From an uncultured Clostridia bacterium (lineage in GTDB: Bacteria > Bacillota > Clostridia > Oscillospirales > Acutalibacteraceae), in assembly GCA_945221685.1 (NCBI GenBank), contig CALYNN010000098.1, positions 1-6,145 of the forward strand: a DNA stretch of 6,145 nt, read 5' to 3'. The translations under genes and the position numbers were made by a program. Positions 1 to 6,143 of this stretch are shown in pieces (the stretch's first letter is position 1; every line of letters starts with the position of its first letter). The notes beneath the pieces are model-generated. The model was given only the letters and a program-made list of their open reading frames with translations, was not told the DNA's origin and searched no databases.

Positions 1-519
1 GGTAAGCTCCCATGTTGCAAAGAACGGTATATTGATAAGCGCACCTGACGGACCGATTGCAATTATAACAATCATAAACACATAGAAAACAGTTGTGGCA
101 ACCTTGCCCCAAATTTCTGCCGCAACGGGACGCATACCCTTTGCCATAAGCAAGGCACCTCCGCACACCATAAGAAATTCCTTGAGAATAAACAGAAACA
201 GAACATACTTAAGCATTGGCATTAAGCTCCAGAATTTTACCAAAAGAATAATTACGATGGCAATTTGTGAGAGCTTATCGGCAATAGGATCAAGTATTTT
301 TCCTAAATTCGACACCATATTAAATTTTCTTGCAATTTTTCCGTCAAGCAAATCGGTAACCGCCGCAACTATCATTGCCGCAAACGCCGCAATATAATGC
401 TCCTTAATAAATAAAACGGAAAACACAGGAATTAAAGCTATCCTTAAGAAGCACAGCCAATTGGGAATAGTGTTCCAATTATCAAACAAGTCTTTAATGT
501 TATCGTTAAGCTTACTCAT
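1..519 (-). CDS. pgsA: CDP-diacylglycerol--glycerol-3-phosphate 3-phosphatidyltransferase-type enzyme, C-terminus cut off by window edge
   Basis: A membrane enzyme of the CDP-alcohol phosphatidyltransferase family. PgsA joins CDP-diacylglycerol to glycerol-3-phosphate, giving phosphatidylglycerol phosphate, the precursor of anionic lipids. My translation from the ATG at 519 stays open for 173 codons to base 1, so the stop lies outside the window; the family is usually about 180-200 residues, so only a short tail should be missing. The full signature D-x2-D-G-x2-A-R-x8-G-x3-D-x3-D is intact: D56, D59, G60, A63, R64, G73, D77 and D81, in the stretch DLLDGKIARK...GKILDPIADK. Hydrophobic segments surround it (about residues 24-38, 43-54, 85-94, 104-126 and 138-155). 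The start is set by AGGAGG five bases upstream, overlapping the cvpA stop. There are about 18 residues before the usual NWLCFLRI-type beginning, a little longer than typical PgsA. A CDP-alcohol phosphotransferase with another acceptor (for example a cardiolipin synthase of this fold) cannot be excluded. Confidence 0.88.
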   Translation of the reverse strand, partial: MSKLNDNIKDLFDNWNTIPNWLCFLRIALIPVFSVLFIKEHYIAAFAAMIVAAVTDLLDGKIARKFNMVSNLGKILDPIADKLSQIAIVIILLVKFWSLMPMLKYVLFLFILKEFLMVCGGALLMAKGMRPVAAEIWGKVATTVFYVFMIVIIAIGPSGALINIPFFATWELT

Positions 520-524
520 ATTTT

Positions 525-530
525 CCTCCT
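525..530 (-). promoter_or_regulatory. Ribosome binding site of pgsA
   Basis: AGGAGG on the minus strand, five bases before the pgsA ATG at 519. It overlaps the TAG stop of cvpA (529-531), so a ribosome finishing cvpA sits on the pgsA initiation site. This strong Shine-Dalgarno sequence is why I chose this start, despite the slightly long N-terminus. Confidence 0.8.
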
Positions 531-1227
531 ATTTGAGAAGCGGATTAAATTCGTTAACCGCAATAATTATTTTACTTTCGTTTATCTGGCCGATAAGCTG
601 ACTGACGGTTTCGTTGTTTTGGGGCAAAATATCTGCCGTCATAGCCGCAATGGTGCAAAGTGCAAACACAAGCACTGCCGCCTTAACAAGTCCGAACAAG
701 CCGCCCAAAAGCTTATCTGTTTTTCGCAGAGGCGCTTTTTCTTTTTTATCCTGACGCCTGTTTCTGTGCTTAATAACGCTGATGATTAAGCCTGTTACAA
801 CGAGAAACGCAACAAACACCGCCAAAAACAAAAGTATTTCAACAGCCGTTATCGCCGCCGGTCTTATAATATTCAGTTCAAGATATTCGCTTGCACTTTT
901 CGCATTCAGCTTTTCAAGGACTGTAAAATCGAATTCCTTTATCAGAAATGAGGGAAGACTGTTTACCGTATCCTTGACGCTTTCCATAAACGCTGTTACT
1001 GTTCCCTGCCGGGCAATCTTCTGCTGAGTTTTTTCCAAAATCAGCTTTTGAAGATAGTTATAATACAAAGGCTCGCAGTAATTTGAGCTGATATAAAATG
1101 AAAGCGGAACACCCACAAACACACGAGTCATACTCACAAGAGCAATTAGGATGCCCCGTCTTGAGCTGACGAAAATTATTAAAGCCGAAACGGCAATAAG
1201 AGCAATATCAATATAATTTACTGTCAA
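529..1227 (-). CDS. CvpA family membrane protein, TTG start
   Basis: A 232-residue integral membrane protein resembling the CvpA (colicin V production) family, whose exact molecular role is not settled. Four hydrophobic segments are visible: about residues 6-22, 25-46, 127-152 and 173-198. A long polar loop (about 50-120) lies between the second and third, and a basic stretch (HRNRRQDKKEK, 154-164) between the third and fourth. The fragment DKLLGGLFGLVKA before the last segment is the most family-like part. The start codon is TTG at 1227: the preceding in-frame codon is a TAA stop, and no ATG or GTG lies between it and the first membrane segment. The TTG overlaps the TGA of the upstream gene as TTGA (1224-1227), and a GGTGATGG sequence lies just upstream. 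pgsA follows after nine bases. The family call is good; the function is open. Confidence 0.82.
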   Translation of the reverse strand: MTVNYIDIALIAVSALIIFVSSRRGILIALVSMTRVFVGVPLSFYISSNYCEPLYYNYLQKLILEKTQQKIARQGTVTAFMESVKDTVNSLPSFLIKEFDFTVLEKLNAKSASEYLELNIIRPAAITAVEILLFLAVFVAFLVVTGLIISVIKHRNRRQDKKEKAPLRKTDKLLGGLFGLVKAAVLVFALCTIAAMTADILPQNNETVSQLIGQINESKIIIAVNEFNPLLK

Positions 1228-2411
1228 TTACCATCACCATCGCATTTATCAATATTTGTTTGCCTATGGCAGAAAACCTCTGAGCCGAGACGGCAAATTG
1301 AATTAACTGATTCATCGCAATCAGTCGCACTTTTTTCCTTTCCGTTCGCCGATGCAAAGCTATATAGCTTATTACCCGTAAGCACAGTAACAACGCTTGA
1401 TGCCGCGGAAACATCTTTAACATTACCCGAAACCTTTATTTCGGTTTTTATTTTGCCGCTTGATTTAATAATTGAAACAACATTTGAGGTTGAATTATCA
1501 AAGCCGTTATGTACCAGCACAAGCTCTCCTGAGGGAGTGTAGTCAAAGCAAACGGTCTGCATTTCTCCTATCTTATAAATATCAACATACCTGTCGTTTT
1601 TAATTACTCCTGCATAGCTGTCGCCAACAACAAATATATTTTTTCCGCTAAAGCGCAAATCTGCCATTGAGCCTTGCGGAAGCTTAACCTCCGCTTCCCT
1701 TTCGCCGCTTTTAACATTGTAGACGGTAACGGTTGTGGATAGGCCTGCGTTAACGCTGTCAACCCAAGCAACTGCCAGCTTTTTGCCGTTATCGGACAAA
1801 GCAACGGAAATTGCGTAACCGTCTGAAACACTTTCACTGAATTTTAAATTCATTGTATTATCGTACACAAGGAAATCGCATCGCTTTGTTTTTGATGCGG
1901 TGGCAACGGCAACACTACCGTTTTTTGATACATCTCCGCAAAACAGAGTGCTTTCGGATTTCTTTTCGTAAACTGCTCCACCGGTTGTATCAAGCCTAAA
2001 GCTGTCTGCCCCTTGGTCAAAAACAAGGGTATAAACGCCCGACGCCTTCATTACAGGGTTTGCATAACCGTGCTCAAAGGTATATTCGCAGGAGCCGTTA
2101 CTGCTATTTATAACAGTAAAGCTGCTTGGTGTCAAGACGCCCAGACGATTATTTACATTGGCAAGAATTACATTTTTTGTATAATCTACCGAATAAGGAA
2201 AGCTATCCTCGCCTACTCCGTCGGAAATTGAAAGCTTACCGTTTTCATCGGTAAAATGCTCTTTTACCGAATTTATATTAATTTCGCACACTCGCATTAC
2301 TGCAAGAACGATAACCACAACGGCTATAAGAGTCCAAATAATTATTTTATTTCTTCTGTCTTTTTTCAGTCGCTTTTCCTCGCGCTGCATTTTTCTTTGA
2401 TTATCTGCCAT
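1224..2411 (-). CDS. Membrane-anchored beta-propeller-like protein, DUF5711-like, function unknown
   Basis: A 395-residue protein I recognise only at family level, as resembling DUF5711 proteins of Clostridia. Residues 1-22 are highly charged and basic (MADNQRKMQREEKRLKKDRR), and 23-39 are one hydrophobic membrane segment. Everything after it should be outside the cell by the positive-inside rule. The remaining 350 or so residues are mostly short beta strands with recurring turn patterns such as SKNGSVAVATAS (162-173), SDNGKKLAVAW (206-216), SGKNIFVVGD (255-264) and TPSGELVLVHN (292-302). These suggest a WD40/PQQ-like propeller of perhaps five or six blades; this is my reading, not a domain search. 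There are no catalytic motifs and no lipobox. The ATG directly abuts the truA stop (TAAATG) and has AGGTGA ten bases upstream. The stop overlaps the cvpA start. A sensor, scaffold or envelope role is possible but unproven. Confidence 0.72.
   Translation of the reverse strand: MADNQRKMQREEKRLKKDRRNKIIIWTLIAVVVIVLAVMRVCEININSVKEHFTDENGKLSISDGVGEDSFPYSVDYTKNVILANVNNRLGVLTPSSFTVINSSNGSCEYTFEHGYANPVMKASGVYTLVFDQGADSFRLDTTGGAVYEKKSESTLFCGDVSKNGSVAVATASKTKRCDFLVYDNTMNLKFSESVSDGYAISVALSDNGKKLAVAWVDSVNAGLSTTVTVYNVKSGEREAEVKLPQGSMADLRFSGKNIFVVGDSYAGVIKNDRYVDIYKIGEMQTVCFDYTPSGELVLVHNGFDNSTSNVVSIIKSSGKIKTEIKVSGNVKDVSAASSVVTVLTGNKLYSFASANGKEKSATDCDESVNSICRLGSEVFCHRQTNIDKCDGDGN
1231..1238 (-). promoter_or_regulatory. 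Shine-Dalgarno-like sequence for the TTG start of cvpA
   Basis: GGTGATGG on the minus strand, ending three bases before the TTG at 1227; its GGTGAT core is five bases away. It lies inside the last codons of the upstream gene, where a GATGGT doublet encodes the Asp-Gly-Asp-Gly tail. It is a modest match to the anti-Shine-Dalgarno sequence. It supports the TTG start together with the TTGA stop/start overlap. Confidence 0.5.
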
Positions 2412-3164
2412 TTACTCACTGTCACCTGCCTTATAATTAACCCTGTTAAGATATAAGCCTTGGGGAGCCGCAGTTTTTCCGGCTCTCCTTCTGTCCTTAG
2501 AATTTATAATATCCGGAAGCTCACCCTGCTTGATTTTTCCCTGGGCAACAAACAAAAGTGTGCCTACCATTATGCGTACCATATTATACAAAAAGCCGTC
2601 AGCCTCAACCTTAAAATACACGAAATCATTCTGCCGCCAAACGCTGAAGCTTTTAACTGTACGAACCGTATCCTCCACATCGCTTTTAGAGCTGCAAAAG
2701 CCACAGAAATCGTGGGTGCCGACAAATGCCTGTGCCTCTTTATTAAGATATTCGGCATCAACGGGAAATCTGTAATGCAGGGCATAATTCTCGCAGAATG
2801 GGTCTCTTATTGCGCCGTTATAAAGCTTATACACATATTCCTTTGATACGCAGGAATAGCGCGGATGAAAATCATCGTCCACATCCCTGCAGGAAAGGAC
2901 AGCAATATCCTTGGGAAGCTTTGTATTCAGCGCCATTACAATACCCTCACAGGTGATTTGCATATCGGTTTTAAGTGTAAGGCTATACATATTTGCGTGA
3001 ACTCCCGAATCCGTTCTGCTGCAGCCCTTAACATCAAGGCGACTGCCGAATACCTTTTCAACAGCGTCCTGAAAGACCTGCTGAACGGTTACGGCATTAT
3101 TCTGAACCTGCCAGCCGTGGTAGCGCGTTCCGTCATATTTAATTGTTATAAGCAAATTTCTCAT
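2412..3164 (-). CDS. truA: tRNA pseudouridine(38-40) synthase TruA
   Basis: A cytoplasmic enzyme that turns uridines 38, 39 and 40 of the tRNA anticodon arm into pseudouridine. At 250 residues it matches the usual family length. Family landmarks, in order: the N-terminal YDGTRYHGWQVQ (10-21), the catalytic motif GCSRTDSGVHA with D52 as the nucleophilic aspartate, FHPRYSC (102-108), the GFLYNMVRIMVG segment, and the C-terminal RRRAGKTAAPQGLYLNRVNY. All look intact. The ATG overlaps the ecfT stop as ATGA (3161-3164). No clear Shine-Dalgarno sequence precedes it (the upstream stretch is T-rich), so translation probably depends on coupling to ecfT. In many Firmicutes truA directly follows the ECF energising genes, as here, so the neighbourhood is conserved although no functional link with transport is known. 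Confidence 0.96.
   Translation of the reverse strand: MRNLLITIKYDGTRYHGWQVQNNAVTVQQVFQDAVEKVFGSRLDVKGCSRTDSGVHANMYSLTLKTDMQITCEGIVMALNTKLPKDIAVLSCRDVDDDFHPRYSCVSKEYVYKLYNGAIRDPFCENYALHYRFPVDAEYLNKEAQAFVGTHDFCGFCSSKSDVEDTVRTVKSFSVWRQNDFVYFKVEADGFLYNMVRIMVGTLLFVAQGKIKQGELPDIINSKDRRRAGKTAAPQGLYLNRVNYKAGDSE
2422..2427 (-). promoter_or_regulatory. Ribosome binding site of the DUF5711-like gene
   Basis: AGGTGA on the minus strand, inside the last codons of truA and ten bases before the ATG at 2411. The spacing is slightly long but usable, and the stop and start codons abut, so termination on truA probably also helps initiation. Confidence 0.55.
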
Positions 3165-3973
3165 ATAACATTACTTAAAAAATGATTCATTACAATAACT
3201 GCGGCAACAAATAATACCGTCAGCGCAAGAGCAAAATAATCTCCTGCCTTCATTTTCATTATTTTCATTTTTGTTCTGCCCTCTCCTCCGCGGTAGCAAC
3301 GACATTCCATTGCGTAGGCAAGCTCGTTGGCACGCCTAAAGGCAGAAACGAACAGCGGAATTAAAACAGGAATAAGCGCCTTAGCTCTGTGAATAAGACC
3401 GCCCGAATCCATTAAGGCGCCTCGTGATTTCTGCGCCGACATAATTTTATCTATTTCCTCAATAAGAGTAGGAATAAAGCGGAGTGCTATTGTCATAGTC
3501 ATTGATATTGCGTGAACATCAATTTTAAACACCTTAAGAGGCTTTAACAATCTTTCAAGCGCGTCGGTAAGCTCAGTTGGCGAGGTGGTATAGGTAAGCA
3601 GTGAGCTTATTACAACAAGTGTTACAATTCTTACTGCCATAAACACAGCGGTTTCAATTCCGTCCTGCGTAATTTTAAACCTGCCAAGCTGAACAAGAGG
3701 CTCTCCCTCGCCGTAAAAAAGATTAAGCACTGCAGTAATACAAATAATGATTACCAGCGGTTTAATACTTTTGAGTATTGTTTTAAAGGGTATTTTTGAT
3801 ACGGCGATTAAAGCAAGCGTAAAGAGAACAAACGCCGCTAAAGAAAAAACATTCTTACATATAAAAATCGTAACAATAAGGGTTATTGTAAGAATTATTT
3901 TCATTCTTGAGTCCATTTTGTGAATAGGCGAAGCTCCGGGAAAATACTGACCTATGGTAATATCGGAAATCAC
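3161..3973 (-). CDS. ecfT: ECF transporter transmembrane subunit EcfT, GTG start
   Basis: The transmembrane coupling subunit (T component) of an energy-coupling factor transporter. It links the two ATPases to exchangeable substrate-binding S components for vitamins and other micronutrients. The 270 residues begin with GQYFPGASPIHKMDSRMKI, the typical EcfT opening (G-S-x-[IL]-H-x-[LM]-D-x-R). Hydrophobic segments lie at about 26-39, 43-58, 70-86, 109-127 and 246-264. The cytoplasmic coupling helices carry two Arg-centred motifs: QKSRGA (181-186) and AMECRCYRGGEGRT (221-234). The start is GTG at 3973, overlapping the ecfA2 stop as GTGA. GGAGGTG at 3981-3987 gives it a strong ribosome binding site, so the non-ATG start is well supported. 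The stop overlaps the truA start. The second motif reads CRC where many homologues have ARC or ARG. Confidence 0.95.
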   Translation of the reverse strand: MISDITIGQYFPGASPIHKMDSRMKIILTITLIVTIFICKNVFSLAAFVLFTLALIAVSKIPFKTILKSIKPLVIIICITAVLNLFYGEGEPLVQLGRFKITQDGIETAVFMAVRIVTLVVISSLLTYTTSPTELTDALERLLKPLKVFKIDVHAISMTMTIALRFIPTLIEEIDKIMSAQKSRGALMDSGGLIHRAKALIPVLIPLFVSAFRRANELAYAMECRCYRGGEGRTKMKIMKMKAGDYFALALTVLFVAAVIVMNHFLSNVI

Positions 3974-4839
3974 TGCAAGGCACCTCCGTTCATAAGTCTT
4001 TTTATTTCTTCAACGCCCTGTTCAACGGTATAGATATTTGTTTTACAGCTTACGCCCATAGCCTTAAGCTTAAGAAAAATATCGGTTATTTCGGGAACAT
4101 TAAGTCCCATAGCCTTAAGCTCCTCGCCGTGAGAATAAACCTCGTCAACAGTGCCGTACATTGCAACGGTGCCCTTGTTCATAACAAGCACCTTACTGCA
4201 AAGCTTTGCAACATCCTCCATTGAATGAGAAACAAGAATAACGGTATTGCCCATTGAACGCTGATAGTCCTTAATAAGCTTAAGTATCGTATCTCTGCCC
4301 CTTGGGTCAAGACCTGCGCATGGCTCATCAAGAATAAGCACCTTAGGCTCCATAGCAAGAATTGAAGCAATGGCGACACGCCGCTTCTGACCTCCCGAAA
4401 GGTCAAAGGGTGATTGCTCTGCAAGGCCTCTGTCTATTCCCACAAAGTCCATACTTTTTTTAACTCTTATGTCGATTTCTTCATTGGAAAGTCCCATTTG
4501 CTTTGGACCGAATGCGATTTCCTTATACACGCTTTCCTCAAAAATCTGGTATTCCGGATACTGAAAGCAAAGTCCGACAGCAAAGCGAACCTGACGGATA
4601 TTCTTTTTATTTTCTTTAGTCCAAATATCCTTTCCGTCAACAAACACCTTGCCCGAATGAGGCTGAAGCAAGCCGTTGAAATGCTGAATAAGCGTTGATT
4701 TGCCGGAGCCGGTATGACCGATTACGCCAACTAATTCGCCCGTTTCAACGCTGACACTTACATTATCAACCGCCGCCGTTTCAAAAGGAGTGCCGACGCT
4801 ATACAAATATTTGAGATTTTCACAAACAAGATATGCCAT
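3970..4839 (-). CDS. ecfA2: ECF transporter ATP-binding subunit EcfA2 (CbiO-type)
   Basis: The second of two ATPases that pair at the membrane with EcfA1 and EcfT to power ECF vitamin/micronutrient uptake. It is 289 residues, normal for the family. ABC motifs are complete: Walker A GHTGSGKST (41-49), Q-loop Q93 in FQYPEYQIFEE (an ECF-type Q-loop), signature LSGGQKRRV (147-155), Walker B VLILDEP with D171 and E172, the D-loop GLDP, and switch histidine H205. The C-terminal segment after about residue 235 (ELKAMGLNVPEITDIFLKLKAMGV) is the EcfA-specific extension. The ATG at 4839 overlaps the ecfA1 stop (TGATG) and has GGAGGTGA just upstream. The gene runs into ecfT through a GTGA overlap. The name EcfA2 rests on order and on FQYPE/QKRR features. 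It is a distinct paralogue of the preceding gene, not a recent duplicate. Confidence 0.95.
   Translation of the reverse strand: MAYLVCENLKYLYSVGTPFETAAVDNVSVSVETGELVGVIGHTGSGKSTLIQHFNGLLQPHSGKVFVDGKDIWTKENKKNIRQVRFAVGLCFQYPEYQIFEESVYKEIAFGPKQMGLSNEEIDIRVKKSMDFVGIDRGLAEQSPFDLSGGQKRRVAIASILAMEPKVLILDEPCAGLDPRGRDTILKLIKDYQRSMGNTVILVSHSMEDVAKLCSKVLVMNKGTVAMYGTVDEVYSHGEELKAMGLNVPEITDIFLKLKAMGVSCKTNIYTVEQGVEEIKRLMNGGALQ
3981..3987 (-). promoter_or_regulatory. Ribosome binding site of ecfT
   Basis: GGAGGTG on the minus strand, seven bases before the GTG start at 3973 and inside the last codons of ecfA2 (the Gly-Gly-Ala region). It is one of the two strongest Shine-Dalgarno matches in the window, and it settles the GTG start of ecfT. 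Confidence 0.8.
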
Positions 4840-5705
4840 CAGCTCACCTCCAGCCGCGCTTTTAGAAGCCTTGCGCAGTCATCGGCATTTAAGACCGTTT
4901 CATCGGTATCAATGCCTAATTTATATATAAGCTCGGTGGATTGAGGAACATCAAGTCCAAGATCTTTTAGCTCGTTAACCTTAGAGAAAACCTGCTGAGG
5001 AGTACCGTCAAGCCTAATTCTGCCTTTATCTACAACAACAACCCTGTCTGCCTGAACAGCCTCGTCCATATAGTGAGTTATGAGAACAATAGTTATACCC
5101 TCCTGCCTATTGAGCCTTTTGACAGTTTCCATAACCTCTTTTCTGCCGCTGGGGTCCAGCATTGCAGTAGGTTCATCGAGAACGATACATTGAGGCTTCA
5201 TGGCAATTATACCTGCAACGGCAACCCGCTGCTTTTGACCGCCGGAAAGCTTGTTTGGTGCCTTTGTGCGATACTCATACATACCTACGGTTTTCAGTGC
5301 ATCATCAACTCGGCGGCGGCATTCATCGGGAGCTATGCCTAAATTTTCAACGCCGAACGCCACATCCTCCTCAACTATTGACGAAACAATTTGGTTATCG
5401 GGATTTTGGAATACCATACCCACCTTTTTTCTTATTTCAAAAATGGAATCGTCGTCCTTGGTTTCCCGACCGTCTACAAGCACCTTGCCTCCTTGAGGAA
5501 AAAGGATACCGTTTGTAAGCTTTGCAATAGTTGATTTGCCCGAACCGTTATGACCGAGAACTGCAACAAAGGAGCCATTTTCTATAGAGAGATTAAGATT
5601 TTCAAAAACAGTTATTTTATTTTCGGTATCATCTGCGTTGGAGTCTTGAAGATCACCGTCAACATCGTATGAAAAATCTACATTTTTAAATTCAATAATA
5701 TTCAT
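4839..5705 (-). CDS. ecfA1: ECF transporter ATP-binding subunit EcfA1 (CbiO-type)
   Basis: The first ATPase of the ECF energising module; it is expected to form a heterodimer with EcfA2 on EcfT. It is 288 residues. Motifs are complete: aromatic Y13 in FSYD (A-loop position), Walker A GHNGSGKST (51-59), Q-loop Q100 in FQNPDNQIV (classic EcfA1), signature LSGGQKQRV (153-161), Walker B CIVLDEP with D177 and E178, D-loop MLDP, and switch histidine H211. The C-terminal ELKDLGLDVPQSTELIYKLG is the EcfA extension. Residues about 15-30 form an acidic, Asp-rich stretch longer than in typical homologues. The ATG shares one base with the methyltransferase stop (TAATG). An AAGGA lies only three bases before it, a short spacing, so coupling to the upstream gene is likely. 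No S-component gene is in view. Confidence 0.95.
   Translation of the reverse strand: MNIIEFKNVDFSYDVDGDLQDSNADDTENKITVFENLNLSIENGSFVAVLGHNGSGKSTIAKLTNGILFPQGGKVLVDGRETKDDDSIFEIRKKVGMVFQNPDNQIVSSIVEEDVAFGVENLGIAPDECRRRVDDALKTVGMYEYRTKAPNKLSGGQKQRVAVAGIIAMKPQCIVLDEPTAMLDPSGRKEVMETVKRLNRQEGITIVLITHYMDEAVQADRVVVVDKGRIRLDGTPQQVFSKVNELKDLGLDVPQSTELIYKLGIDTDETVLNADDCARLLKARLEVS
4844..4851 (-). promoter_or_regulatory. Ribosome binding site of ecfA2
   Basis: GGAGGTGA on the minus strand, four bases before the ATG at 4839, within the final codons of ecfA1 (Leu-Glu-Val-Ser). It matches the anti-Shine-Dalgarno sequence perfectly, so EcfA2 is probably made well even without reinitiation from ecfA1. Confidence 0.8.
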
Positions 5706-6110
5706 TAATCCTTAGTCCATATAGCAGAAGAACCGCAGGGAAGCACCTGACCGTTTGAGGAAACGGGAAGCCCTATTTCGTCTGCCTGCGTTTTTCCGCC
5801 CTTTTCTTTTGTAATAACATCATCGAGAATATATTTCATAACAGAAGCAGAAAGCCCTGTTGTATATGAATTAAGAAGTACCATAATCGGCTCATCGGAA
5901 AGCACCTGCGAAACAAGCCTTACAAAATCGTAAATACTGTCTTCAAGGTGCCATATTTCGCCCTTTGGTCCCCTTCCGTAGCTTGGAGGGTCAAGTATTA
6001 TTATATCGTACTTATTGCCGCGGCGGATTTCACGCTGAACGAATTTAATGCAGTCGTCAACTATCCAACGCACATCACCCTCGTCAACACCCGAAAGCCT
6101 TGAATTTTCC
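5705..6110 (-). CDS. Class I SAM-dependent methyltransferase, RlmI-like rRNA type, N-terminus missing
   Basis: C-terminal 134 residues of a SAM-dependent methyltransferase resembling the RlmI/RlmK-type (Methyltrans_SAM) group, which modifies 23S rRNA bases; the exact target cannot be read from this piece. Visible features: ENSRLSG and VRWIVDDCIKFVQRE, where the Asp-Asp belongs to the post-motif acidic loop; the substrate-base motif DPPSYGRGP at genuine residues 40-48 after the hydrophobic strand YDIIIL; EIWHLED; and a final VLPCGSSAIWTKD. The SAM-binding glycine motif and any N-terminal domain are missing because the contig ends here. The true coding sequence stops being readable at 6110. Upstream bases are sequencing adapter, and an apparent ATG at 6127 giving MCIRDR is not the real start. 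The TAA overlaps the ecfA1 ATG, placing it first in the visible operon. Confidence 0.85.
5709..5713 (-). promoter_or_regulatory. Weak, closely spaced ribosome binding site of ecfA1
   Basis: AAGGA on the minus strand, three bases before the ecfA1 ATG. The spacing is below the usual five to nine bases, so it is a weak call. The TAATG stop/start overlap would allow ribosomes to reinitiate instead. Confidence 0.35.
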
Positions 6111-6143
6111 CTGTCTCTTATACACATCTGACGCTGCCGACGA
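6111..6143 (-). other. Illumina Nextera read 1 adapter (artefact, not genomic)
   Basis: The plus strand reads CTGTCTCTTATACACATCT (6111-6129), the Tn5 mosaic end used in Nextera kits, followed by GACGCTGCCGACGA (6130-6143), the reverse complement of the read 1 primer part. The match is exact over 33 bases as I know the oligo. The two last bases (6144-6145) would be the start of the i5 index. The piece should be trimmed from the contig. Translated on the minus strand it yields the tell-tale MCIRDR start. Confidence 0.97.

Noticed and set aside
95..397. Plus-strand open frame of about 100 residues
   Set aside because: It lies opposite pgsA, whose catalytic signature is intact on the minus strand; it has no family resemblance.
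2460..2846. Plus-strand open frames opposite truA, ecfA2 and ecfA1 (for example 2460-2846, 4414-4698, 5073-5342)
   Set aside because: They are antisense shadows of well-supported genes, with no ribosome sites or recognisable domains.
3251..3271. Repeated ATTTTCATT-like stretch as a possible regulatory repeat
   Set aside because: It is the coding sequence of the Lys-Met-Lys-Ile-Met-Lys-Met-Lys run in EcfT and is simple low-complexity sequence.
529..5705. Internal promoters or rho-independent terminators
   Set aside because: Genes overlap or lie within nine bases of each other, and I saw no hairpin followed by a T-run on the minus strand; no promoter could be supported.
3970..5705. Recent tandem duplication of an ABC ATPase gene
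   Set aside because: The two proteins differ throughout and carry the distinct EcfA1 and EcfA2 hallmarks, so they are ancient paralogues that act as a heterodimer.
6110..6127. ATG at 6127 as the real start of the methyltransferase
   Set aside because: These codons (MCIRDR) are translated adapter sequence; the SAM-binding half of the protein is missing.
6111..6129. A natural Tn5/IS50-type transposon end
   Set aside because: The mosaic end is followed directly by the synthetic read 1 primer sequence and then the contig ends, which points to a library artefact.
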